Below, piece after piece: positions 1-5,297 of a stretch of 5,385 nt of DNA. This stretch comes from Chloroflexi bacterium UBA4733 (GTDB taxonomy: Bacteria > Chloroflexota > UBA4733), in assembly GCA_002404055.1 (NCBI GenBank), contig DHIZ01000376.1, positions 1 to 5,385 on the forward strand, given 5' to 3'. Within the stretch, counting starts at the first letter, position 1. Each line of letters opens with the position of its first letter. Both the position numbers and the translations under genes were made by a program. Below the pieces are notes generated by a model. The model searched no databases. It saw only the letters and a list, made by a program, of their open reading frames with translations, and was not told the origin of the DNA.

Positions 1-9
1 CAGGTTGCC

Positions 10-321
10 GTGCAGCCAACATGCTCCGACGACGACATCGCCCACCACCACGAGCTCGGCTTTGGGCCGCATGAGCGCACCCATCTGCTCGGATTGGCGC
101 GGACGTTCGCGGAGAAGGGTGCCGGCTTGAGCAGCGCCAATATCATGTCTCGCGTCTTTCGTGACGAGCGGGGCCAAGGCTGCCAGCACTGCGGCGTGGT
201 CACGGCGGGCCGCCACTACGGCGAGAAGGTGGAGTTTGGCTTCACCGGCTGGCGCGGGCCATTCTGCTCGGCCTCCTGCTACCGCGCTGCATATCCAGCT
301 GAGAACAAGGTGCCTGCATGA
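10..321 (+). CDS. Small zinc-finger protein, possibly 5'-truncated by the window
   Basis: This is a 103-residue reading if the GTG at 10 is the start, but the frame is open to base 1 and no ribosome binding site is visible, so the true start may lie upstream of the window. The N-terminal part is His-rich (HHH near residues 12-14). The C-terminal half holds C58-x2-C61 and C86-x3-C90, spaced like a treble-clef or zinc-ribbon knuckle, with an aromatic Gly-rich stretch (FGFTGWRG) between the pairs. The four cysteines suggest a structural zinc site, and nucleic-acid binding is possible but not shown. The stop overlaps the next start as ATGA, so translation is probably coupled. I do not recognise the family. 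An internal ATG at 145 would retain the whole zinc motif but has no good ribosome binding site. Confidence 0.6.
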   Translation: MQPTCSDDDIAHHHELGFGPHERTHLLGLARTFAEKGAGLSSANIMSRVFRDERGQGCQHCGVVTAGRHYGEKVEFGFTGWRGPFCSASCYRAAYPAENKVPA

Positions 322-557
322 AAACGCCGCGACTCATCATCCTAGCAGGGCTGCTGGCATTACTGCCGGCCACGGCTGCCGCGGACAGTGGCCGCGGCAG
401 CTACACCGACTCAAAGGGACTCAGCTGCACCTGGACATCGTTTGGCACAAGCCTGAATGCGCAGTGCTCTGGCTACGTCCAGGTCAGCTACACCGAAACC
501 TGCCAGTACATCGGTACGTGGAGCTGCACGGCTTCGACCTACCAGATTGGCTACTAG
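318..557 (+). CDS. Small exported cysteine-rich protein with Sec signal peptide
   Basis: This 79-residue protein has a clear signal peptide: a basic start (MKTPR), a hydrophobic core at about residues 6-17, and an Ala-rich end giving probable signal peptidase I cleavage near A22/D23. The lack of a lipobox cysteine argues against a lipoprotein. The mature part is about 57 residues, rich in Ser, Thr and Tyr, with C37, C50, C62 and C70, enough for two disulfides in the periplasm or outside the cell. AAGGTG at 307-312 is a plausible ribosome binding site, and the start overlaps the previous stop as ATGA. An exported protein inside a phage early operon suggests a host-envelope or superinfection role, which is inference only. 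I recognise no family. The codons for the cleavage region also form an inverted repeat at 375-401. Confidence 0.65.
   Translation: MKTPRLIILAGLLALLPATAAADSGRGSYTDSKGLSCTWTSFGTSLNAQCSGYVQVSYTETCQYIGTWSCTASTYQIGY
375..401. repeat. Perfect 10-bp G+C-rich inverted repeat inside the exported-protein gene
   Basis: The arms GCTGCCGCGG (375-384) and CCGCGGCAGC (392-401) pair perfectly around a 7-base loop, and a G-U pair extends the stem by one in RNA. The hairpin covers codons just after the signal-peptide core. No T-run follows, so it is not an intrinsic terminator. It could pause translation at the signal-peptide boundary or affect mRNA stability. A repeat of this size is also within reach of chance in G+C-rich DNA. 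Confidence 0.5.
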
Positions 558-559
558 CC

Positions 560-772
560 ATGAACGCCACGGACTTCAGTGAACGCGAGCTATGTAGCCG
601 CATCACGCTGATGCACGCTGCCACGGCGTACTGGGGCTACGAGCGCCTGATCGCCCTGGGCGAGAACGACCACGAACGCGAGCAGGCGGCACGCCGCGCT
701 CAGACCGAGACGATTCATGGCGAGCGCAAGTTCCGGGACATGCTGGCCGAGGCGCGAGGAGTGGCGGCGTGA
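560..772 (+). CDS. Small hypothetical helical protein (70 aa)
   Basis: The ATG at 560 lies two bases after the previous TAG, and the stop overlaps the next gene as GTGA. The 70 residues are rich in Glu, Arg and Ala and look almost wholly helical. Residues 7-32 contain a mixed aromatic stretch (TAYWGYERL), and the C-terminal 30 residues are strongly charged, possibly a short coiled coil. No ribosome binding site is evident, so initiation probably depends on coupling to the upstream gene. There is no signal peptide, membrane segment or cysteine cluster, and only C12 is present. The frame stays open upstream to 161, but that extension would overlap two better-supported genes. I recognise no family and assign no function. 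Confidence 0.55.
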   Translation: MNATDFSERELCSRITLMHAATAYWGYERLIALGENDHEREQAARRAQTETIHGERKFRDMLAEARGVAA

Positions 773-990
773 GCGCGCCAGGCACACCCTTGGGCGCCCT
801 CCGCGAACGCGAGCGCCGTCATGGCAGCGGCTGGCACGGCTACTACCTGTGCTCGCGGCCCCGGCGACCACTCTCCATTCGCTTGAGGGGATGGCTGCTG
901 CGCCCGACCACGAGCCGCTGGCTGGCCCCGCTGCTCGGGGCGATTGTCGGCTGCGGGGCATTCCTGGCGGTCTGGATGGTCGGGCGATGA
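769..990 (+). CDS. Small basic membrane protein (73 aa, one C-terminal TM segment)
   Basis: A GTG start at 769 overlaps the previous stop (GTGA) and is preceded by GAGGAG at 756-761 with a 7-base spacer, which supports this start. The first 50 residues are strongly basic, with many Arg and few acidic residues. Residues 51-71 form one hydrophobic helix (WLAPLLGAIVGCGAFLAVWM), followed by only two residues. By the positive-inside rule the basic domain should sit in the cytoplasm with a tail anchor in the inner membrane. Small membrane proteins of this kind in phages can be holin-like, superinfection-exclusion or host-modifying factors. With a single segment and no lysis genes nearby, I do not call it a holin. 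The family is unknown. Confidence 0.55.
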   Translation: MSAPGTPLGALRERERRHGSGWHGYYLCSRPRRPLSIRLRGWLLRPTTSRWLAPLLGAIVGCGAFLAVWMVGR

Positions 991-1397
991 GGGACTTGGA
1001 CTTTGGCCCGCAGTGGCTGCGGCAGAATGGCAAGGTCCTCAGCCCCGAAGGGGAGCGCGTAGCCCGATTCTGCGAGTGGCTGTTCGACGGCATCTACCAC
1101 CAGCAGGATGCGGTCCTCGCTGCCAAGTGGGACAGTTTCTACGTGAAACTGAATCTCGGACTCAGCGCCAGCCTATCCACATGGGACTTCAACACGCTAA
1201 CGCGCCTGGTAGTCGGCGCCCATGACTTCTGTATCCGGGTAGAAATTGAGCCCTGCAACTTTCGCTTTCTGCGCTGTTTCTTCCATCCAAGGCGGACGCG
1301 CGAAGGGTCTGCTATGGCACGTCATCCGTTCATGGAGCAACACCTGGCGCTGATGAACCGCGTCGAGCCGTGGATGCCCGATGAGGCGAGCTCATGA
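987..1397 (+). CDS. Conserved phage-type hypothetical protein (136 aa)
   Basis: The protein starts at the ATG at 987 (ATGA overlap with the preceding stop) and ends in an ATGA overlap with the next gene. It is a soluble alpha/beta-type sequence: F28-C-E-W-L-F-D-G-I-Y-H38, then W48-D-S-F-Y, LSTWDFNTLTRLVVGAHD around residues 63-80, then R84-V-E-I-E-P-C-N, F99-H100-P101-R102 and R112-H-P-F-M-E. From memory this layout, with WDS..V, LST.DF..LTRLV..AHD, R.E..PC and FHPR.R...RHP.., resembles a group of uncharacterised proteins in proteobacterial phages and prophages. I cannot search to confirm that. The several invariant-looking His, Asp and Arg residues could form a binding or catalytic site, but no known enzyme motif fits. 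The ribosome binding site is weak, so coupling is likely. No function is assigned. Confidence 0.7.
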   Translation: MRDLDFGPQWLRQNGKVLSPEGERVARFCEWLFDGIYHQQDAVLAAKWDSFYVKLNLGLSASLSTWDFNTLTRLVVGAHDFCIRVEIEPCNFRFLRCFFHPRRTREGSAMARHPFMEQHLALMNRVEPWMPDEASS

Positions 1398-1573
1398 CAC
1401 CGCCGGAAGCCGCCGAACGGCTACGGAGCGGCGTTAAGCTCACCCGCAACACAAAGGGCGTGCAGCCCGAGGTCCACGTCTACGCCGGCGATGAGGACGT
1501 GAGCGCGGCGGTGGAGTCCGCCAAGCAGGCATTCGCGGCGCTGGACGACTTCGCACGGAAGGCGGGCGAGTAG
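1394..1573 (+). CDS. Small hypothetical protein (59 aa)
   Basis: The ATG at 1394 overlaps the previous stop (ATGA), and GAGG at 1383-1386 gives a modest ribosome binding site with a 7-base spacer. The frame closes with TAG at 1571-1573, immediately followed by the next gene's ATG with no spacing. The product begins MTPPEAAERLRSG and ends in an amphipathic helix from about residue 35 (SAAVESAKQAFAALDDFA). A short central strand region (VQPEVHVYAG) may pair with it. There are no cysteines, membrane segments or known motifs. The case for a real gene rests on the exact fit between two neighbours, filling what would otherwise be a 176-base gap. I recognise no family. Confidence 0.6.
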   Translation: MTPPEAAERLRSGVKLTRNTKGVQPEVHVYAGDEDVSAAVESAKQAFAALDDFARKAGE

Positions 1574-1939
1574 ATGCGCGTCACTGGGGTGCGCGTCCAG
1601 GTAAGCAAGACCATCTCCGACGGCCGCTACGGCAACGAGAAGTTCGAGGCCCAATATATCGCCGAGCTCGATGAGGGCGAGGACCCGGACGAGGCCATCC
1701 GCGTGCTTTCGGCGCGCGGCCGGGCCAACGTCATCGGCCAGTTGGCCGAGAGCGAATCAGCCAGCATCCGCTACGCCATCGCGCCCCCGACGGATATCCA
1801 GCTGGAGGATTGTCCGGACTGCGGCAGCCGCCACAGCAACGGCTACGGCAACCTCTGCGACGACTGCAGGCGGGCAGAGGACGAGCGCGACCGCGCGGAA
1901 GACGATGACGAGCTGCGCTCAGAGGAGATACCATTTTGA
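1574..1939 (+). CDS. Small phage protein with C-terminal zinc ribbon and acidic tail (121 aa)
   Basis: Residues 4-45 form a strand-rich start (VRVQVSKTISDGRYGNEKFE) followed by acidic EGEDPDEAIRVL. This pattern is reminiscent of small uncharacterised proteins found near phage recombination genes. Residues 80-98 carry C80-P-D-C83 and C95-D-D-C98, spaced like a zinc ribbon. The tail from residue 101 is almost all Asp, Glu and Arg and ends in EEIPF. An acidic C-terminus with a terminal Pro-Phe recalls the SSB-type tip that recruits replication proteins, but the match is only superficial. The ATG abuts the upstream stop, and the gene ends in a TTGA overlap with the annealing-protein gene. Its location suggests a DNA-recombination accessory role (inference). 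Confidence 0.65.
   Translation: MRVTGVRVQVSKTISDGRYGNEKFEAQYIAELDEGEDPDEAIRVLSARGRANVIGQLAESESASIRYAIAPPTDIQLEDCPDCGSRHSNGYGNLCDDCRRAEDERDRAEDDDELRSEEIPF
1923..1938 (+). promoter_or_regulatory. Ribosome binding site fixing the TTG start at 1936
   Basis: AGGAGA at 1923-1928 lies 7 bases before TTG at 1936-1938, which overlaps the upstream TGA. No ATG lies near this position in frame, so the strong site supports a true TTG start. Confidence 0.6.
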
Positions 1940-3246
1940 CCGCCCCAGCCCGCGCCGAAGTGCGCGCCGTCGTCCGCTACCGCGACAACGCCCGCATGGT
2001 CACCTTCGACAACGTGGGCCTAGCGCGGGCGGTAGAGGCCCTGCAAGCCGAGGACCCGCCCTACGAGTGCGGGCCAGACCTGGATGCCCCTCCCGGCCGC
2101 TATGTCGTCCGCAGTCGCAGCGCCCAACGTGAAGGCCGGACGGCTTATTGGTACATCTGCCTCGATCCCGAGCGCGGCACGCCAGTCGCCGCACACAACT
2201 GCCGAGCGCGGGCAGCCAATCCCCGAAACGACATTCAATGCCGCCACATGGCCGCTGCCTGGCTGGCCTGGAAGGCCGAGCGAGACGAGCAGGACCCGTG
2301 GCTCAGGAGAGTACGTATGAGCGAATCAACAGCCCTGGTTCCGGCCGAGGAACAGCGGGCGCTGACACCCTACTACCTGCCCAACGAGCGCGACATCAAG
2401 GACACGCTGGCGCTGGCCACTACCCTGATGACGACGCGCGGCTCAGTGATCCCGGCCGCGCTGGACACGGCAGCCAAGGTGGCCGCCGTGGTCATCGCCG
2501 GCCGGGAGCTTGGCTTTGACCCCATGACCAGCATGCGCCGTCTGTACCTGGTGAACGGCCAGACCCAACTCGACGGGCAAGGCATCGTGGCCAAGATTCA
2601 GGCGGCTGGGGGCGATGTGGTCTACCACGAAACGACGGATGCGGTTGCCGATGTTGAGGTTCTGCGTCCCGGCCGCGCCCCCGTGCGCGTGCGCTACACG
2701 ATGGAACAAGCTATCAAGGCCGGGTCCACCAAGAACAAGTACGGCGAGAAGGAGACATGGCGGGCCCACCCTGGGGACATGCTCATTTGGAAGGCCGTCA
2801 CCCGCGCCGGCAAGCGCGGCGCGGCCGACCTGATCAACGCGCTGGAATCCGCGATGGTGCGAGTCGACGACCTCGGTGACTACACCGGCCGTGTCGGCCT
2901 GGCGGAAGTGCGCGAGCAGTTGCCGACGGCGCTCACCGATGGCGGCGTAGACACCGAGACGGGCGAGATTGCCGCTCCCTCCGAGCCAGTCCCGCCCGAC
3001 GACGTCATCGACGCCGAGGCGACCGTCGGCAGCCAGGAGCCGGTCGAGCCGCCGGACGACCACGAAGCCCCGCCCGTTGCCGGCTGGGAGTCAGTCGCCT
3101 ACGCCGATGCGCAGGCTAACAAATCCCACTATTTCAAGGAACTTTCAGCCTTCCAGAAGGCGTTAGGCCGGCGGCTGATGCCGGACGGCTACGAAGATCT
3201 GCGCCTGGGCGAAATCTGCGCCCAGAGCATCGAGAGGAGCAAGTAA
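1936..3246 (+). CDS. RecT-like single-strand annealing recombinase with N-terminal SWIM-like zinc-finger region
   Basis: The 436 residues fall into four parts. Residues 1-127 resemble a small SWIM-type zinc-finger protein: C75, C89 and the terminal C102-x-H104-M-A-A-A-W of a CxCxnCxH finger, though the usual first CxC pair is not intact. Residues about 145-315 look like a RecT/Red-beta-superfamily annealing domain: an N-terminal helical stretch, ELGFDPM (191-197), the strand and turn [14 protein letters not shown] (201-214), and W275-x3-P279-x-D-M-L-x-W-K-A. Such proteins anneal complementary single strands in phage recombination and replication. Residues 333-385 are an acidic Pro-rich linker, and 386-436 form a small helical C-terminal segment. 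Start TTG 1936 overlaps the previous stop. A second ribosome binding site and ATG at 2317 (residue 128) could give a 309-residue RecT-only product, closer to E. coli RecT (269 residues). The stop overlaps the next gene as TAATG. The RecT call is by pattern memory, and another annealing family is the main alternative. Confidence 0.75.
   Translation: MTAPARAEVRAVVRYRDNARMVTFDNVGLARAVEALQAEDPPYECGPDLDAPPGRYVVRSRSAQREGRTAYWYICLDPERGTPVAAHNCRARAANPRNDIQCRHMAAAWLAWKAERDEQDPWLRRVRMSESTALVPAEEQRALTPYYLPNERDIKDTLALATTLMTTRGSVIPAALDTAAKVAAVVIAGRELGFDPMTSMRRLYLVNGQTQLDGQGIVAKIQAAGGDVVYHETTDAVADVEVLRPGRAPVRVRYTMEQAIKAGSTKNKYGEKETWRAHPGDMLIWKAVTRAGKRGAADLINALESAMVRVDDLGDYTGRVGLAEVREQLPTALTDGGVDTETGEIAAPSEPVPPDDVIDAEATVGSQEPVEPPDDHEAPPVAGWESVAYADAQANKSHYFKELSAFQKALGRRLMPDGYEDLRLGEICAQSIERSK
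2305..2319 (+). promoter_or_regulatory. Internal ribosome binding site and ATG at the zinc-finger/RecT junction
   Basis: AGGAGA at 2305-2310 stands 6 bases before ATG at 2317-2319, in frame with the long coding region. It lies exactly where the SWIM-like part ends and the annealing protein would normally begin ([13 protein letters not shown]). It matches the ribosome binding sites at 1923-1928 and 3879-3884. It suggests a second, RecT-only product, or marks an ancestral gene boundary. Confidence 0.5.
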
Positions 3247-3893
3247 TGGCTGCGCTCTACCCCGCGCCCGTACAAGCGGCGTTCAAGGACGACTTCGGTG
3301 GACGGCTGGACTTCCTGCCGGCGCCGGACCTCACGTCGCTATCTGACGACCTCATTGATCGCCACGCGCGGCTGGCCAGCCTGCCGCAGATCACGATCCA
3401 TTACCAGCCCGTACAGCCTGGCCAGCGATTCGGGCGCCTAACCACCATTACCGAGGCTAGTAAGCGTGGCCACAACCGTTATTGGGTGTGCCGTTGCGAC
3501 TGCGGGCGCGAGGTTGTCATTGGACAGGACAAGATGAAGTCGGGGCACACCAAGAGTTGTGGCTGCCTACGTGATGAAACCCGTTCCGCCGTCAATCACG
3601 GTGCTGCAGCCAAGGGTATTCGGAGTCCTGAGTATCGCGCCTGGGACGCAATCAAGCAGCGCTGTCTCAACCCACGAGATCGGGCATATCGTGACTACGG
3701 TGGCCGAGGGATCACCGTGTGTGACCGCTGGCTGAAGTTCGAGCACTTCTTCGAAGACATGGGTCCGAAGCCGTCACCCCAACACTCCATCGACCGAATC
3801 GACAATGCCGGCAACTACGAGCCCGGAAACTGCCGATGGGCCACGGCGCGGGAGCAAGCCAATAACCGACGTCCATCTAGGAGAGCAGCATGA
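3246..3893 (+). CDS. HNH-like homing endonuclease family protein with a foreign-looking N-terminus (215 aa)
   Basis: GAGAGGAG at 3232-3239 sits 6 bases before the ATG. Residues 1-55 show no endonuclease feature. From residue 58 the sequence follows a phage homing-endonuclease/AP2-like pattern: GQRFGRLT, then W80, C82-x-C84-x-C86, C105-x-C107 (a likely zinc cluster), then [14 protein letters not shown] (127-140), [12 protein letters not shown] (151-162), FFEDMGPKP, and H180-S-I-D-R-I-D-N with N190, N195-C196-R-W-A-T and E203-Q-x-x-N-N. The last block parallels the HNH beta-beta-alpha core, with H180, N195 and N206/N207 as candidate key residues. Arg replaces the second His of the usual DHH/DHI motif, so cleavage is unproven. 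The protein presumably binds and may nick DNA, spreading its own gene. G+C is 57-60% in the five 60-base blocks of 3421-3720, against roughly 62-75% in sampled neighbours, which fits later arrival. It ends in ATGA with the next gene. Confidence 0.8.
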   Translation: MAALYPAPVQAAFKDDFGGRLDFLPAPDLTSLSDDLIDRHARLASLPQITIHYQPVQPGQRFGRLTTITEASKRGHNRYWVCRCDCGREVVIGQDKMKSGHTKSCGCLRDETRSAVNHGAAAKGIRSPEYRAWDAIKQRCLNPRDRAYRDYGGRGITVCDRWLKFEHFFEDMGPKPSPQHSIDRIDNAGNYEPGNCRWATAREQANNRRPSRRAA

Positions 3894-4282
3894 GCACCAT
3901 AAACGAAGAAACCGGAGAAATCACGGAAGAGCACCGGATTCGAGCCTTCACCGAGTTTCTGCTCGAGCACAGACACGGCGAACTGCACGGCGAGATCAGC
4001 GCCTCCCTGAACGAACTGGCGCAGTCGGTGGTGGGCATCGGCAAGCCCGGCACGCTGACGATCACGATCACCGTCGAGCCAGCCGGGGCCAGCCACGAGC
4101 AGGTGTTCGTGAAGGACGACGTCCAGCTCAAGCTCCCCAAACCGACCCGCGAATCCGCCATCTGCTTTGTGGACGACGACGCGAACCTCGTTCGCAGGGA
4201 TCCACGCCAGCCGGAAATCCCCGGGCTCCGCGAGGTGCCCGCCAGCAAAACGGCTACGGCCGCAAAGGAAGTGACAGCTTGA
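3890..4282 (+). CDS. Phage protein paired with the DUF2303 gene (130 aa)
   Basis: The start is well set by AGGAGA at 3879-3884, 5 bases before ATG 3890, which overlaps the endonuclease stop. Residues 1-12 carry the [10 protein letters not shown] motif common near phage protein termini; a related [10 protein letters not shown] occurs in the RecT-like protein. Residues 13-50 look helical ([28 protein letters not shown]), followed by beta strands [11 protein letters not shown] (54-64) and [15 protein letters not shown] (71-85), then a conserved-looking [19 protein letters not shown] (93-111) and a loose tail. The order resembles uncharacterised proteins I recall immediately upstream of DUF2303 genes. 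No catalytic motif is visible. The TTGA overlap couples it to DUF2303 and suggests the two products work together, possibly in phage DNA metabolism (inference). Confidence 0.75.
   Translation: MSTINEETGEITEEHRIRAFTEFLLEHRHGELHGEISASLNELAQSVVGIGKPGTLTITITVEPAGASHEQVFVKDDVQLKLPKPTRESAICFVDDDANLVRRDPRQPEIPGLREVPASKTATAAKEVTA
4266..4281 (+). promoter_or_regulatory. Ribosome binding site fixing the TTG start at 4279
   Basis: AGGAAG at 4266-4271 precedes TTG 4279-4281 by 7 bases. The TTG overlaps the upstream TGA. The next in-frame ATG is far inside the conserved domain, so TTG is the best start. Confidence 0.6.
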
Positions 4283-5103
4283 ACGAACCCACCGTCATCC
4301 AACGAACCGAAGCCGACGCGGTTTCCGAGATCTCGCTCAGGAACGCAGTGCGACTCGAAGCCCCGAAGGACCTCGCGCAGGTCCTGGTGCGCATCACGCC
4401 GACCGGCCACGAAACGATCGATCTTGCCAAGTTCCTCCCGGCGCCGCGCCGCAAAGCCGGCTCTGTCACCCTGCACGATGCCGCCTCCTTCGCGGCGTAC
4501 GTCAACCGCCACAAAACCCCAGCGACCGTCCTGTACGCCCACCGCGAGGCCAGCAAGGTGGTGGCCGTCATAAACGACCACGCCACCGACGTGCCGGGCT
4601 GGGGCGACCACGTCGCGGTCCTGCAGATCGTCCACACCAAAGAGTGGAACCACTGGGCCGGCAAGGACGGCAAGCTCATCAGCCAGGGCGAGTTTGCTGA
4701 GCATATCGAGCAGGGCCTGGAGGAGATCACCGAGCCGCCGGCGGCCGACATGCTGGAGCTGGCCCAGTCGTTTGAGGCACACAGCCAGGTGCAGTTCAAG
4801 TCCGCCAAACTGCTGCAGGACGGATCGCGCCAGCTGGTCTATCAGGAGACGGTCGACGCGCGCGCCGGCCAGTCCGGCAACATCACCATCCCGCGCGAGT
4901 TCACGCTCGGGGTTGCACCCTATGAGGGAACTGACCCCTACAAGGTGACCGCGCGGCTGCGCTACCGGCTCCAGAGCGAACATTTGGTACTCGGCTACCA
5001 ACTGATTCGACCCGAGCAAATCCTGAAGGCAGCATTTGCCGACGTGCTGGCGGCCATCCAGGCGGATACTGGGCTCCTGCCTTTGCTGGGCGTGCATTCG
5101 TAG
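4279..5103 (+). CDS. DUF2303 family protein (YfdQ-like phage protein)
   Basis: This 274-residue protein has the layout of DUF2303, the family of E. coli prophage CPS-53 YfdQ. It shows L53-P-A-P-R-R-K-A-G-S-V-T-L-H-D-A (53-68), then SFAAYVNRH (70-78), TVLYAH (83-88), VVAVINDH (94-101), W108-G-D-H, and T120-K-E-W-N-H-W (120-126). It continues with S135-Q-G-E-F-A-E-H-I-E (135-144), the helix MLELAQSFEAH, and a strand-rich C-terminal half (FTLGVAPYEG, VTARLRYRL). There is no signal peptide or membrane segment, so it should be cytoplasmic. The family is common in phages near annealing proteins, but its biochemical role is unknown to me. The length fits the family. The frame is open upstream to 3805, but that extension lies over two other genes. 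It follows its partner gene by a TTGA overlap and is separated from the next gene by 14 bases. Confidence 0.85.
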   Translation: MNEPTVIQRTEADAVSEISLRNAVRLEAPKDLAQVLVRITPTGHETIDLAKFLPAPRRKAGSVTLHDAASFAAYVNRHKTPATVLYAHREASKVVAVINDHATDVPGWGDHVAVLQIVHTKEWNHWAGKDGKLISQGEFAEHIEQGLEEITEPPAADMLELAQSFEAHSQVQFKSAKLLQDGSRQLVYQETVDARAGQSGNITIPREFTLGVAPYEGTDPYKVTARLRYRLQSEHLVLGYQLIRPEQILKAAFADVLAAIQADTGLLPLLGVHS

Positions 5104-5117
5104 GCGGGGTTTGCACC

Positions 5118-5297
5118 ATGATCAGGTCCACCTTCCCCTACGGCCACGCGCAGAACGGCTTGCCGTGCCGGACCTGCGGCCACGCCAAGACGAAGCACAA
5201 AAGGACACGCCTCGTGCTCGGCAAACAGCTTTACGAGGGGGCCTGTGGCGCGAGTGCACGCTGCCCCTGCCCCGCCTATCGGCAGGCCGAGGCATGA
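5118..5297 (+). CDS. Small Cys/His-rich zinc-binding phage protein (59 aa)
   Basis: ATG 5118 follows GGCGGGG at 5103-5109, a mediocre ribosome binding site with an 8-base spacer. The product has C17-x2-C20-x-H22, H27, C43, C49-x-C51 and a closing PAYRQAEA. The first pair (CRTCGHAKTKH) and the late C-x-C-x2-Y are typical of tiny phage zinc-ribbon proteins that I know only as hypothetical. Between the clusters lies a basic stretch (KTKHKRTRLVLGK) that could touch nucleic acid. The stop overlaps the next start as ATGA. The last 18 codons include the left arm of a perfect 20-bp inverted repeat, and the frame crosses into its loop. Function is unknown, and structural zinc binding is inferred. Confidence 0.65.
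   Translation: MIRSTFPYGHAQNGLPCRTCGHAKTKHKRTRLVLGKQLYEGACGASARCPCPAYRQAEA

Noticed and set aside
375..410. Factor-independent terminator
   Set aside because: The stem is followed by CTACACCGAC, not a T-run, and lies within a coding region.
318..557. Cyanovirin-N-like (CVNH) assignment for the exported protein
   Set aside because: The cysteine and C-x-W pattern is only loosely similar and the protein is too short for a full domain. I cannot support the family.
161..559. Upstream extension of the 70-residue gene's frame
   Set aside because: It overlaps the zinc-finger and exported-protein genes, and its translation looks like out-of-frame Ala/Arg-rich sequence. ATG 560 fits the gene spacing.
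717..986. Upstream extension of the 136-residue protein
   Set aside because: It overlaps the small membrane protein gene, which has its own ribosome binding site. The ATGA at 987 matches the junction style of the operon.
769..990. Holin call for the small membrane protein
   Set aside because: It has only one hydrophobic segment at the extreme C-terminus and a long basic N-terminus, and no endolysin or spanin gene is nearby.
217..2755. Direct repeat TACGGCGAGAAGG near 217 and 2740
   Set aside because: Both copies encode YGEK in unrelated proteins, and 13 bases in G+C-rich coding DNA is not persuasive as a repeat element.
2443..3063. Minus-strand open frame opposite the RecT-like gene
   Set aside because: It is antisense to a recognisable domain, with no plausible ribosome binding site or domain of its own.
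3805..4278. Upstream extension of the DUF2303 frame
   Set aside because: The extension is low-complexity Arg/Pro/Thr-rich translation of the 130-residue gene and endonuclease end in another frame. The TTG at 4279 with AGGAAG is a better start.
3877..5097. Long open frame on the minus strand (about 406 codons)
   Set aside because: It lies opposite two well-supported plus-strand genes and has no recognisable domain. Its length is explained by few stop codons in G+C-rich DNA.
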